Shown piece after piece: positions 1 to 8,348 of a DNA stretch of 64,000 nucleotides. Source of the stretch: Swaminathania salitolerans (GTDB lineage: Bacteria; Pseudomonadota; Alphaproteobacteria; Acetobacterales; Acetobacteraceae); NCBI RefSeq assembly GCF_025994315.1, contig NZ_BAQE01000005.1. The stretch is one strand, 5' to 3'. The first letter of the stretch is position 1; the number at the start of each line of letters is the position of its first letter. The notes under the pieces were generated by a model. The model did not search any database, was not told where the DNA came from, and saw only the letters and a program-made list of their open reading frames with translations. Position numbers and translations under genes: made by a program.

Positions 1-957
1 CTATTGTCCGCTATCGGGTTCGCGATCGGCATCGTAGAGAACCTCGAGCACGGCGCACCAGGGATAACGCGTATCGTAGAACTGCCCCTCGGGCGTGGCG
101 AGCGCGCCCGAGGCATCGGTCGGCACATGGGTGAGCGAAACGGAATCGTCCACATTGCCGCCGATGATGCTCAGCTCATGGCCGAAAGGCGCTGCATTCT
201 GGTTCGTGGCCACGACGATCCCGCAATGGGAGGGAAACCCGTAAGAGGTCGGCAGCATCGCGAATGTCACGCTGCGGCTTCTGCCGCGCCCGACGCAGAG
301 CAGATCGCCGATACGGGGATGATAGCTTTTCGGATCGCGCGCCCGCAGGCCGGAAGACTGACCCGACGCAGCGGCATTGATATAGGTGGAATGGTTGGGC
401 GAGTACGGAAAACGGCTGTTCGCACCAGCCACACGCATCACATAGGAAATGAAGGCGGCCGACCATGCGTAATGCCCGTCATTCTCCGGGCGGAACAGCC
501 TGCCTTCCGCGTTGTATTTCCCGCTCCAGGCGATTTCGGTTTCGTAGGGGTCCTGACCGATCCACCAGTATTCTCCCACCCGTTGCCACAGCCCGGGGAA
601 ACGTTCCGGCTTGAGGGCTGGCGTGCTCGCTTCCGGCCTGTCCTCCGGGTCGTCGTCGCTGACCGGGCTGCCGAACATGCGCCATTCCCGCATGGCGATG
701 GCCACGACATCCTGACGGTTGAAGGGCACGAAATTGCGTGTCGCAAAATCGGGAACATGACTGTCATAACCGTAGGGGCCGGTCGCGCCGTTGGCATATT
801 GCGCCACTGGCGTACGGGCGGGAGCCTGCCCGGATACCGGAGCCGGCGTGCAACCGGCGAGCATCGCCGCTGCCCCGAAGGCCGCAAGCGGCGCGGCGGT
901 CATGCGCCCGATTCGGCTCACAGGGTTCGATATTGGTGAGTACGGTTCGGCGCCCAT
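1..957 (-). CDS. DUF2272 domain lipoprotein
   Basis: This is an exported protein of about 318 residues, probably a lipoprotein: a hydrophobic stretch ends in a lipobox-like LAGC soon after the N-terminus. The C-terminal two thirds resemble DUF2272, a family related to cysteine-peptidase/amidase folds and suspected to act on the cell wall; typical patterns are WSAAFISYVMR, a short PNHSTYI motif and an HCGIVV segment. The ATG at 957 is preferred because AGGGAG lies about a dozen bases upstream; an in-frame start at 1050 adds a tail without export features. The stop codon is at the first bases of the window, so the gene is complete. Its enzymatic activity is not established. Confidence 0.8.
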   Translation of the reverse strand: MGAEPYSPISNPVSRIGRMTAAPLAAFGAAAMLAGCTPAPVSGQAPARTPVAQYANGATGPYGYDSHVPDFATRNFVPFNRQDVVAIAMREWRMFGSPVSDDDPEDRPEASTPALKPERFPGLWQRVGEYWWIGQDPYETEIAWSGKYNAEGRLFRPENDGHYAWSAAFISYVMRVAGANSRFPYSPNHSTYINAAASGQSSGLRARDPKSYHPRIGDLLCVGRGRSRSVTFAMLPTSYGFPSHCGIVVATNQNAAPFGHELSIIGGNVDDSVSLTHVPTDASGALATPEGQFYDTRYPWCAVLEVLYDADREPDSGQ

Positions 958-1129
958 GACGTGGTCTTTCTCCCTTGCGCGTCGTAACGGGCGCCGAACA
1001 GCGCCGGTTTTATGGTAACGAGATAGGAACGAGAGCGGGCCTCCGGTCAAGAGGCTGAAATGTTCCTGCCCGCACGGTCAGGCCCGCACGACCCGGGCCG
1101 GACTTCGTGAAACGCCTGAAAGGGGGCGG

Positions 1130-2281
1130 TCAGTCCGCCAGATCGGGAAAAAGCGCCGAGAGCGATCCGGCATTGGCCGCACAGCACCCGCGCTCGGTAA
1201 TCAGCCCCGAAACGAGGCGTGCGGGCGTAACGTCGAAAGCCGGATTCGCCGCCTGGGTCGCGTGGGGCGTCACCCTCAGACGCGTCGCCTGTCCCTGATC
1301 GTCGAGACCGTGCACATGGGTGACCTCGTCACCCGCCCGCTCCTCGATCGGGATTTCCTGCACCCCGTCGGTCACGCGCCAGTCGATGGTCGAGGAGGGA
1401 AGCGCCACCCAGAAGGGAACATCGTTATCCTGCGCGGCGAGTGCCTTGAGATAGGTGCCGATCTTGTTGGCGACATCGCCCTGGCGCGTCACCCGGTCGG
1501 TTCCCACGATCACGAGATCGACATCGCCATGCTGCATGAGATGCCCGCCCGCATTATCGGCGACAAGCGTATGCGGCACGCCATGCGCGCCCAGCTCCCA
1601 CGCGGTCAGCAGGGCGCCCTGGTTGCGCGGGCGCGTCTCGTCCACCCAGACATGCACGGGCAATCCGGAATCGTGCGCCATATAGATCGGCGCGAGCGCC
1701 GTGCCCCAATCCACCGTGGCAATCCATCCGGCATTGCAATGGGTCAGGATATTCAGACGCTCCTGCCCGGGACGCCGCTTCTCCCAGAGTTCGCGCAACA
1801 GGGCGAGACCGTGGCGGCCGATCGATTCATTGACCTGCACGTCCTCATCGCAGATCGCATCCGCCTCGCGATAGGCGGCCTCGACCCGCATCTCCGGCGC
1901 GAGCGGGCGCAGATGCGCGACCATGCGCTCGATGGCCCAGCGCAGATTGATTGCGGTCGGGCGCGTCTCCACCAGCATGGCGGCGGACTCCGTCAGTCCC
2001 GGATCGCTGGCATCCTTCCGGAGCGCGAAGGCCAGACCATAGGCGGCTACGGCGCCGATCAGCGGCGCGCCGCGCACCTGCATGGTACGAATGGCGTGCG
2101 CTACCTGCGCCTCGTCCCTCAGGCCCAGGATATCGAGGGTCCAGGGCAGCTTCGTCTGGTCGAATATATGGACCAGATTCGGGTCCTGAGCGTCGCGCCA
2201 GACGCTGCGATAGGGCGTACCATTGATTTTCACGTGAGGATCCGTCTTCCGAGCGTCAAGAAACTGGCTATCATGTGGCAA
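1130..2281 (-). CDS. mtnA: S-methyl-5-thioribose-1-phosphate isomerase
   Basis: MtnA converts 5-methylthioribose-1-phosphate to 5-methylthioribulose-1-phosphate in methionine salvage, in the cytosol. The 383-residue length fits the family. Family signatures are visible: an N-terminal QVRGAPLIGA segment, a central THCNAGWIAT motif with the conserved Cys, and the GTDRVTRQGDVANKIGTY region carrying the catalytic Asp. No other mtn gene is adjacent, so the salvage route must be completed elsewhere or this isomerase works with other methylthioadenosine routes. The gene is divergent from the Nudix gene across 195 bp. Confidence 0.95.
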   Translation of the reverse strand: MPHDSQFLDARKTDPHVKINGTPYRSVWRDAQDPNLVHIFDQTKLPWTLDILGLRDEAQVAHAIRTMQVRGAPLIGAVAAYGLAFALRKDASDPGLTESAAMLVETRPTAINLRWAIERMVAHLRPLAPEMRVEAAYREADAICDEDVQVNESIGRHGLALLRELWEKRRPGQERLNILTHCNAGWIATVDWGTALAPIYMAHDSGLPVHVWVDETRPRNQGALLTAWELGAHGVPHTLVADNAGGHLMQHGDVDLVIVGTDRVTRQGDVANKIGTYLKALAAQDNDVPFWVALPSSTIDWRVTDGVQEIPIEERAGDEVTHVHGLDDQGQATRLRVTPHATQAANPAFDVTPARLVSGLITERGCCAANAGSLSALFPDLAD

Positions 2282-2330
2282 ATCCGCATCCCGGACTCAA
2301 GACCGGACAACGGCGCGCACCGGTCGATGG

Positions 2331-2406
2331 CACATGATGGCCAGAGCACATGGTGACCAGAGACGCACGAGAGACATACGATGGATAAAGACGCGTGATG
2401 GGCAGA
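2331..2406. repeat. degenerate 16-nt tandem repeat, intergenic
   Basis: About five imperfect copies of a 16-nt unit (best copies CACATGATGGCCAGAG at 2331 and CACATGGTGACCAGAG at 2347; a decayed copy ends near 2406) lie between mtnA and the Nudix gene. It contains no reading frame and no recognised site. Confidence 0.6.
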
Positions 2407-2476
2407 GGCGCGTGCGGCTCCCTTTTCCCTCCGGGCCGATCCGGTTTATGCTCGCGACCAGCAGAAGGACCCGAGA

Positions 2477-3109
2477 ATGAGCGAACCGCAATGGCTGACC
2501 TGGGCGCGGGATGTGCAGGCTATCGCCCAGAATGGCCTCACCTTCTGCCACAACCCCTATGACCGCGAGCGTTACGAGCAGCTTCGTGCCCTTTCCGCGC
2601 GGATGATGGGCGCGCTGGGAGAGACCGAACCCGCCACGGTCGAGGCCCTGTTTGCGGGGGAGATGGGCTATGCGACCCCCAAGATCGACGTTCGCGGCGC
2701 CGTCTTCAACGCGCAGGGGCAGATCCTCATGGTCCGCGAGACCATCGATCAGGGACGCTGGACCCTGCCCGGCGGCTGGGCCGACGTGAATCTCACCACG
2801 GCAGAGAACACGCTGAAGGAGATTTTCGAGGAAAGCGGATATCGCGCGGAGATCGTCAAGCTGGCGGCATTATGGGACCGGACCCGTCAGGGTCATCCGC
2901 CCGATGTATTCAGCTGCGCCAAGGTTTTCTATCTCTGCACCCTGACCGGCGGCGTCGCGCATGAGCAAACGACGGAAACATCGGGAACGGGCTGGTTCGA
3001 CCGGGACAGCCTGCCGGTCGATCTGTCGCTCACGCGCCTTCTTCCCTCACAGCTTCGCCGGATGTTCGACCATTACGACAGACCCGGCCTTCCGACCGAT
3101 TACGACTGA
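2477..3109 (+). CDS. Nudix hydrolase with N-terminal Nudix_N domain
   Basis: This 210-residue Nudix enzyme hydrolyses a nucleoside diphosphate linked to another group; relatives with the same N-terminal helical domain act on ADP-ribose or nucleotide sugars. The Nudix box is at about residues 95-117: it starts LPGGWADVN and ends KEIFEESGY, with the metal-binding EE pair present. The Lys for Arg and the missing first Glu are usual in this GGWAD-type subfamily. The ATG follows an AAGGA-like ribosome site. The glycosyltransferase gene starts 6 nt after the stop, so the two are probably co-transcribed. Substrate is inferred only. Confidence 0.88.
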   Translation: MSEPQWLTWARDVQAIAQNGLTFCHNPYDRERYEQLRALSARMMGALGETEPATVEALFAGEMGYATPKIDVRGAVFNAQGQILMVRETIDQGRWTLPGGWADVNLTTAENTLKEIFEESGYRAEIVKLAALWDRTRQGHPPDVFSCAKVFYLCTLTGGVAHEQTTETSGTGWFDRDSLPVDLSLTRLLPSQLRRMFDHYDRPGLPTDYD

Positions 3110-3114
3110 CTCCC

Positions 3115-4200
3115 ATGAAGGTCATGACCATCCTTCCCCGTCGCGAGGGCTATGCGCCCGACCGGGCGGGGGCGATCGCCCTGCTCGTCTCGCGGCTTGC
3201 CGAGCCGGAAGACATCGTGCTGGGCACGCAAATCGAGGGAAACCCGCTGCCGGGGGGGCGATTCGTCGCCGTGAGCGAGCCGGGCGGACTTCATCGCTGG
3301 CGCCGGGAGGGCACGCGCTATCGTATCGCATGCCAGCGCGAGATCCGGCGTCACCGGCCCGATCTCATCGAGGTTCATAACAGGCCCGCTCTGGCAAAAG
3401 CTCTCGCGCGCTGTGGCGTTCCCGTACATCTGATCCTGCATAACGATCCGCAGGACATGTACGGTGCGCGGCGTCCACGCCAGCGTCTGGCGCTGATGCA
3501 GCATCTGAAGGTGTTCACCGTTTCTTTCTGGCTGAGACGCCGGTTCCTCGAGGATCTCGATGACGGCCCGGTCACGGTCATGCCGAACTGTCTCGATCTT
3601 TCCTCCCTGCCCCCGCGCCCCGGGGAGAAAGCGAAGCTCGTTCTCTTTGCCGGACGCATGGTGGCCGACAAGGGCGCGGATGCCTTCGTCAGGGCCTGGG
3701 CGGCCGTCAGCCAGAAGGCGCCCGGCTGGCATGCCGCGATGATCGGTGCCGACCGGTTCCGTTTCGACTCGCCGCGTACCACCTTTCTCGACCGGGTGGA
3801 AACCGCGGCCAATGCGGCAGGAATCACGCTGTGCGGCTACCAGATGCACGAGCAGGTGCTCGAAGCCATGGCGCGCGCCTCCATCGTCGTCGTTCCGAGC
3901 CGGTGGCCGGAGCCTTTCGGTCTGACTGCCCTCGAGGCCATGGCGAGCGGCGCTGCGGTTATCGCCTCCCCACGCGGCGGATTGCCCGAGGTCGTCGGGG
4001 AGGCTGCCCTTCTCGCCCTGCCGGACGCGCCGGGCGCACTCGAGAAGGCGCTCCTGTCCCTCATAGAGGATGCGGCGCTTCGCGCGGAATGCGTCGAACG
4101 GGGTTTCAGACAGGCCCGGAAATTCGAGCTCGGCCAGGCGAAAGCCGCCTTGCGCATGGCACGGGAGAAATCGGCGAAAACAGGAAATATCCGCAGATAG
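3115..4200 (+). CDS. glycosyltransferase family 4 protein
   Basis: This is a GT-B fold glycosyltransferase (361 residues, usual length) that moves a sugar from a nucleotide sugar to an acceptor, probably a surface polysaccharide or lipid. The C-terminal donor domain carries the group-1 signature: SRWPEPFGLTALEAMASG followed by GGLPEVVG, with the second Glu of the EX7E pair in LEAMA. An N-terminal segment with a conserved VHNRP pattern fits the acceptor domain. No transmembrane segment is seen. It follows the Nudix gene after 5 bases. There is no surrounding polysaccharide cluster, so acceptor and sugar are unknown. Confidence 0.88.
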   Translation: MKVMTILPRREGYAPDRAGAIALLVSRLAEPEDIVLGTQIEGNPLPGGRFVAVSEPGGLHRWRREGTRYRIACQREIRRHRPDLIEVHNRPALAKALARCGVPVHLILHNDPQDMYGARRPRQRLALMQHLKVFTVSFWLRRRFLEDLDDGPVTVMPNCLDLSSLPPRPGEKAKLVLFAGRMVADKGADAFVRAWAAVSQKAPGWHAAMIGADRFRFDSPRTTFLDRVETAANAAGITLCGYQMHEQVLEAMARASIVVVPSRWPEPFGLTALEAMASGAAVIASPRGGLPEVVGEAALLALPDAPGALEKALLSLIEDAALRAECVERGFRQARKFELGQAKAALRMAREKSAKTGNIRR

Positions 4201-4271
4201 GGGAACCCGCCGCACTCTCGACACATTATGTATCTCTAAGTGTGATCATCAGTATTCGATCGAGAGAAGAT

Positions 4272-4700
4272 ATGTCCAAGATCCGTTTTGTGCCCGCCTT
4301 TGCCCTCGCGACACTGCTCGCAGCGCCGATCGCCCATGCGCAGACTTCCGGTTGCAACAAGAATACTTCCGGGACCGATATGATCGGTCGTCTTGCAAAT
4401 AGCGAAAACTGCGTCAACGACCGCATGAAGGCCTGGCAGGAAAAAAACAAGGCTTCGCAGGAGGCCCGCCAGAAGAAGATCGACGACCTGCGCGACAAAT
4501 ATGCGAATGCCCCGGCGCGCGAGCGTCAGAAAATCCAGGACAAGATCGACAACCAGAAGAACAAGCTTGCGGAGATGAGGAAGAACCAGACCGACAAGCT
4601 CGACCAGTGGCGGAACAAGCAGCAGGACCAGAAGAACCGCCTGAAGTCCCTCTCGGACAAGACGCGTCAGGACTTCACCAATTTCCGTAACGGCCAGTGA
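4272..4700 (+). CDS. exported charged coiled-coil protein, unknown function
   Basis: I do not recognise this 142-residue protein. It opens with a clear signal peptide (hydrophobic core ending AHAQ, cleavage near residue 23). A short segment follows with two Cys (SGCNKNTSG and ENCVND) that could form a disulphide. From about residue 55 to the end the chain is one long, highly charged Lys/Gln/Asp/Arg helix with almost no Gly or Pro, probably a coiled coil or single alpha-helix in the periplasm. The ATG at 4272 is chosen because the signal sequence begins there. It lies 71 nt after the glycosyltransferase; a functional link is not shown. Confidence 0.75.
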   Translation: MSKIRFVPAFALATLLAAPIAHAQTSGCNKNTSGTDMIGRLANSENCVNDRMKAWQEKNKASQEARQKKIDDLRDKYANAPARERQKIQDKIDNQKNKLAEMRKNQTDKLDQWRNKQQDQKNRLKSLSDKTRQDFTNFRNGQ

Positions 4701-4967
4701 GAATCGCAGCCGGTCAGGACATGACCGGCGCGTAACCACCCGGAGGATACGGCCCGGATGTGACCGCCGGCGGGACCGGTGGTCCGGACAGACGGGACGC
4801 AATCGCGTTTGTCGCGAGGGCCGGATTGCCCCGGGCCGGGCGAACACAGCTGGCGGACCGGGCTGGAGCGGTGGGCCGGTAATGGTTTTTATCCAGCCCC
4901 CGTCCATCGCCAGCCCCGTCAAAACCGGCTCAGCCAAAACCAGCCTCCGGTGAATCAGCGATCACCT

Positions 4968-6020
4968 TCAGCAATGCTGGACCGCGCCGTTCAACATGCC
5001 GGTCCGGTCGTGGCAGCCGATATATTCGAAAATCTGGGCATCGGCCTGCAACACCGCGACCTCATGAAACAGGCGCAGATCGAGCCGCCCCTGCAAGGCC
5101 TGCACCACCTGCAGGAAATCGCCGAAAATGGCCTTATGGGTCGGGTGATGCTCGGCCCAGCTCTCCATGGCGGCCAGATCGCGCCAGGCACTCATGCCGA
5201 AACTGCGACAGGACTTGCCGCCATCTGCCATACTGACATGCATATAGCGATTGAAATGACAGCCTGTGGCAAGACCTTCATCTCGCAGGAAGTCCATGCC
5301 GGCACGCAGCGTCGGTTCGATACGGTCCTGATAAAGAGCCAGCTCCTCCCCTGTGACATCGGTCCAGTCCTGACCGGATCGGATCAGGGCCACCCCTTCA
5401 TGGCTGATCACACATCGCCGTCGGGGTGTCTCCGAAACGACTTTTCTTGCGCCGGACGAGGCAAGAGCCTCTGTCTGACTGGCAGGCAGACGATCGCGCA
5501 TCCCGCCCCAGTAGCCATGTTCCCGTATCGGCTCGGCGCTTCTCTCTCCGAACATGACACCGACGCCTTCCAGCCGGTCGGAGGCACTGAACAGCGTTTC
5601 GAGATGGGTCATGCGTGGCAGGAAGATCTCGCGATATAATCCGACCCCATCATTCTCCCGTGCCGGATCGGCCCACCAGGCCTGATGCTGCTGCCACCAG
5701 GCGCGATAGGCGGCCTCATCCGGCCAGTAGCCGATGGCCACCTCATTGTCCCAGCCTGCACCATCCACGAACGTGGCGCGCTCGACATTCCGGGCCGACA
5801 CACCCGTGCCGAGTTGCCTGACGAGTTCAGACAGGAGCGCCTCCGCCTTTTCCTCCTCGGCATCCCCGCGCCATTGCACCCCGAAATACCCCATGACGAG
5901 CTGGGAAGACCCTGTGTTGTCGCGTGCGGTCCAGGCAGGAAAGGCCGGCTGAAAGTCATCGGCACTCCGCCGTTCCCGGGTTCGCGGGCAGCGGAGATGG
6001 GGAGCAATGGCGCTTTCCAT
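4968..6020 (-). CDS. oxd: haem-dependent aldoxime dehydratase (phenylacetaldoxime dehydratase family)
   Basis: The product dehydrates aldoximes (R-CH=NOH) to nitriles with a b-type haem that binds substrate directly. At 350 residues it matches known Oxd enzymes. Family landmarks include MGYFGVQWRG near the start, EHGYWGGMRDR at about 168-176, an HPTH segment at 292-295, LFHE at 317-320 and EYIGCHDRTGM near the end. The His residues in the last segments are candidates for the haem ligand and the acid catalyst; I cannot assign them without alignment. The ATG at 6020 is 4 nt downstream of the nitrilase stop, so the two are translationally linked. The nitrile made here is the likely substrate of that nitrilase. 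Confidence 0.92.
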   Translation of the reverse strand: MESAIAPHLRCPRTRERRSADDFQPAFPAWTARDNTGSSQLVMGYFGVQWRGDAEEEKAEALLSELVRQLGTGVSARNVERATFVDGAGWDNEVAIGYWPDEAAYRAWWQQHQAWWADPARENDGVGLYREIFLPRMTHLETLFSASDRLEGVGVMFGERSAEPIREHGYWGGMRDRLPASQTEALASSGARKVVSETPRRRCVISHEGVALIRSGQDWTDVTGEELALYQDRIEPTLRAGMDFLRDEGLATGCHFNRYMHVSMADGGKSCRSFGMSAWRDLAAMESWAEHHPTHKAIFGDFLQVVQALQGRLDLRLFHEVAVLQADAQIFEYIGCHDRTGMLNGAVQHC

Positions 6021-6024
6021 GGAC

Positions 6025-7053
6025 TCAGACCTCGCCGGAGAGCGGGAAGGAGAAGGAGGCGCTTTCCACCGGCTCAGGCTCGGCCGGTCGCACATACTCC
6101 ACGCGTCGCGCCCTGGTCGGGTTGAACAGAAGACGGGTGACATCGGGGCGCGAATAATGTCCGACCGGATCGGCCGAAGCCTTGGCGATCGGAATCGCCG
6201 CTAGATCGATCTCTGCGTAAAGCAGTCCCTCTTCATCCGGTGCGAGCGGTGCCGCCAGTTCGCGCCCATCCGGGCCGAAAATGCGCGCCGCAGCGCCACC
6301 TGCACGCAAAAGCTCGCGCTTGTTCGGCGTGTCGCACAGTTCGTCGAGCATGGTTTCGGAAACGATGGCGCATGGCGCCAGCACGAAGCATCCGCCCTCG
6401 ACCGCATACACGCGTGACGCCGCCGTATTGACCTCGGCGCTCAACGCATGGGCAAAAGGCTCGTAGAGCGAGAAGCTGGGCCAGGCGCCGACATGCACCT
6501 GCTCGTTCTGGGCATACATCGCGTATTTCGTCAGGGGCTGGATATGCTCCCAGCAACAGAGCGCTCCGACCCGGCCAAGGCCCGGCACGTCATGCACGGC
6601 AAGATCGCTGCCATCCCCCTCGCCATAGACAGTGCGCTCCACATGGGTGACGCGCAGCTTGCGACGGGTGGCGATGGTTTCGCCATCGGGGCCGAGAATC
6701 CACTGGGCGATATAGAGCGAGCCTTCGAAACGCTCCGACAGCCCCAGCACAGCCGTGATGCCTGCCTCTCTGACGGCCTTGCGCAGACGGTCGGCTTCGG
6801 GGCTGTCATAAGCGAGCGAATTGTCGAAGTAGCGGCTGGTGAAGCCCCTGCCGATCGACCAGGCCGGACTGTCGAGCCAGACATGCCACGGATAGCCGGG
6901 AATGAAGGTTTCGGGAAAAGCGATCAGCGCGGCGCCCGAGGCGGCGGCTTCCCTGATCAGGGCAATCGTCTTGTCGATGGTGGCATCGAGGTCAAGAAAG
7001 ACCGGGGCTGCCTGCACGACAGCGACCTTGTATCGGGGGTGCGTGAGACTCAC
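6025..7053 (-). CDS. nit: nitrilase
   Basis: Nitrilase hydrolyses a nitrile to a carboxylic acid and ammonia. The catalytic triad is visible: Glu48 (FPETF), Lys132 (RRKLRVTH) and Cys167 (CCWEH). The preferred start is a GTG at 7053, because GGAG sits 7 nt upstream and the product then begins directly at the beta-strand VAVVQAAP, giving 342 residues; an ATG at 7107 would add an unsupported tail. The gene precedes the aldoxime dehydratase in the same transcript, giving the complete route aldoxime to nitrile to acid. Paired operator-like repeats lie 60-90 bp upstream. Aromatic, arylaliphatic or aliphatic preference cannot be read from sequence. Confidence 0.93.
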   Translation of the reverse strand: MSLTHPRYKVAVVQAAPVFLDLDATIDKTIALIREAAASGAALIAFPETFIPGYPWHVWLDSPAWSIGRGFTSRYFDNSLAYDSPEADRLRKAVREAGITAVLGLSERFEGSLYIAQWILGPDGETIATRRKLRVTHVERTVYGEGDGSDLAVHDVPGLGRVGALCCWEHIQPLTKYAMYAQNEQVHVGAWPSFSLYEPFAHALSAEVNTAASRVYAVEGGCFVLAPCAIVSETMLDELCDTPNKRELLRAGGAAARIFGPDGRELAAPLAPDEEGLLYAEIDLAAIPIAKASADPVGHYSRPDVTRLLFNPTRARRVEYVRPAEPEPVESASFSFPLSGEV

Positions 7054-7111
7054 TTGCCTGCTCCGTCCGTTGATGTCTGATCGGGCGGGAAATGCCCGGA
7101 ACGACATCGAT

Positions 7112-7143
7112 CTTAGGTCCGAACGGATTTCCGTCTTGTCCGG
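7112..7143 (-). promoter_or_regulatory. candidate AraC-family operator upstream of nitrilase
   Basis: On the minus strand, CCGGACAAGAC (7133-7143) is followed 21 bp later by the weaker TCGGACCTAAG (7112-7122). Two half sites in direct orientation two helical turns apart is the usual layout for AraC-type activators. A better-conserved pair of the same motif lies before the divergent porin gene. Binding is inferred. Confidence 0.5.
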
Positions 7144-7188
7144 GAGGGAAGCAAAACATGCCTGCCTCGTTTCTCCGTCGCAGAACCC

Positions 7189-8154
7189 TCAGACGCGCCT
7201 GTCCTGGCGGTTGTTGCGATAGTCGCGAGGCGCGCAGCCATGGGCCGCAGAAAAAACCCGACTGAAATGGGCCTGGCTGACAAAGCCGCTCATGCGCGCA
7301 ATCTCGCCGATCTGGTAACGGTCACGGCTCGGGTCAGACAGCGCATCCCGCGCCCATTCGAGTCGACGTTTCATGATATATTCCGCCACCCCCATGCCCC
7401 CATCGGCAAAGAGATCATCGAGATGGCGCGTGGAGATACGGAATTGTTCGGCAAGCGTCCTGCGCCCGAGATCCGGGTCGCGCAGGCGCATCTCGATGGC
7501 GTTGCGTATCTGTAACCCCATGGCCATGCGATGGGATGTCGGCGCCCCTGAGCGATTGCCTGAGGCGATCAGCATGGTCGCCACCAGTTCGGCGGCCTGG
7601 GCGGTGAGCCTGGATACGAGCATGTCAGGCATGGTCCGCGTCGTGGCCATCAACCCCGTCAGGAAATGACGGGTCAGATCTGCGAGCGGGTTGGAAGTAT
7701 CGATCAGGGTCGCGGTAAGATATTCGGCATGACCGAAGCGCTCGTCCAGGGCATCGGTAGGAAGCATGAAGACGATCTGCTCGAAATCCCGGTCGAAACG
7801 CAGCGTATAGGGGCGGTTCGTGTGATAGAGCGCAAACGTACCCGGCTGGACGATGGCCTCACGGCCATCCTGCAATACCTGCCCCCTGCCACTGACGCCG
7901 AGGCTCAGCAGATAATGGGTCTTCTCTGACGCGCTGATCAGGCGGCGCGTGCGCGATACCGACTGCGCGCTGGAACGCACGGTCGAGACACTGCAGTTGT
8001 CGAGCGCCAGACGTGTGACAGCCCCCTGAAACCCGGCCTGCTCCGGCTTGCACTCAAGCGGCACAAAAGACCGGCAGACGATATCGTGCCAGAACTCGAC
8101 CCCCGCCCGAGGCGGAAGACCGGCAATATCGTAGCTCTGCAGTACAAGCGGCAT
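7189..8154 (-). CDS. AraC-family transcriptional regulator of the aldoxime-nitrile genes
   Basis: This 321-residue protein has an N-terminal AraC-type ligand-binding domain (the VEFWHDIVCRSFVPLEC opening is typical of the AraC_binding_2 group) and a C-terminal double helix-turn-helix at about 210-315; the second helix-turn-helix reads IGEIARMSGFVSQAHFSRVF. Relatives such as NitR and OxdR activate nitrilase and aldoxime dehydratase genes in other bacteria. The gene sits upstream of the nitrilase operon on the same strand and is divergent from the porin, so it can reach both promoters. Likely inducers are aldoximes, nitriles or related compounds. The regulatory link is inferred from position and shared repeats. 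Confidence 0.88.
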   Translation of the reverse strand: MPLVLQSYDIAGLPPRAGVEFWHDIVCRSFVPLECKPEQAGFQGAVTRLALDNCSVSTVRSSAQSVSRTRRLISASEKTHYLLSLGVSGRGQVLQDGREAIVQPGTFALYHTNRPYTLRFDRDFEQIVFMLPTDALDERFGHAEYLTATLIDTSNPLADLTRHFLTGLMATTRTMPDMLVSRLTAQAAELVATMLIASGNRSGAPTSHRMAMGLQIRNAIEMRLRDPDLGRRTLAEQFRISTRHLDDLFADGGMGVAEYIMKRRLEWARDALSDPSRDRYQIGEIARMSGFVSQAHFSRVFSAAHGCAPRDYRNNRQDRRV

Positions 8155-8233
8155 GTCATCCTGCCTCCGTCAATGCTGTCATCCGACCGCGTGACCCAGC
8201 GGTTAGCACAGCGCCGAACATTGCGGTATCGTT

Positions 8234-8254
8234 ATTGTTCCGCACTGAAACAAT
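8234..8254. promoter_or_regulatory. inverted repeat in regulator/porin gap
   Basis: ATTGTT (8234-8239) and AACAAT (8249-8254) form an inverted repeat with 9 bp between the arms. It lies in the divergent gap, close to where a promoter for the regulator gene would be, and may be a binding site or part of a promoter. Confidence 0.3.
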
Positions 8255-8263
8255 CCGGAGCCT

Positions 8264-8296
8264 CCGGACAAAAGAAAACTCTCGCCCGGACAAGAG
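8264..8296 (+). promoter_or_regulatory. candidate AraC-family operator upstream of porin
   Basis: CCGGACAAAAG (8264-8274) and CCGGACAAGAG (8286-8296) match at 10 of 11 positions and are 22 bp apart in direct orientation, ending about 50 bp before the porin start. The same core occurs upstream of the nitrilase gene. Confidence 0.55.
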
Positions 8297-8348
8297 TTGC
8301 TTGCCTCCGACATGCTGACATTTCCGCTCGATTTCAAGCGGGGATGAG

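Noticed and set aside
2750..2860. Nudix box with Lys for Arg and missing first Glu
   Set aside because: These changes are usual in the Nudix_N GGWAD subfamily, so I do not call the enzyme inactive.
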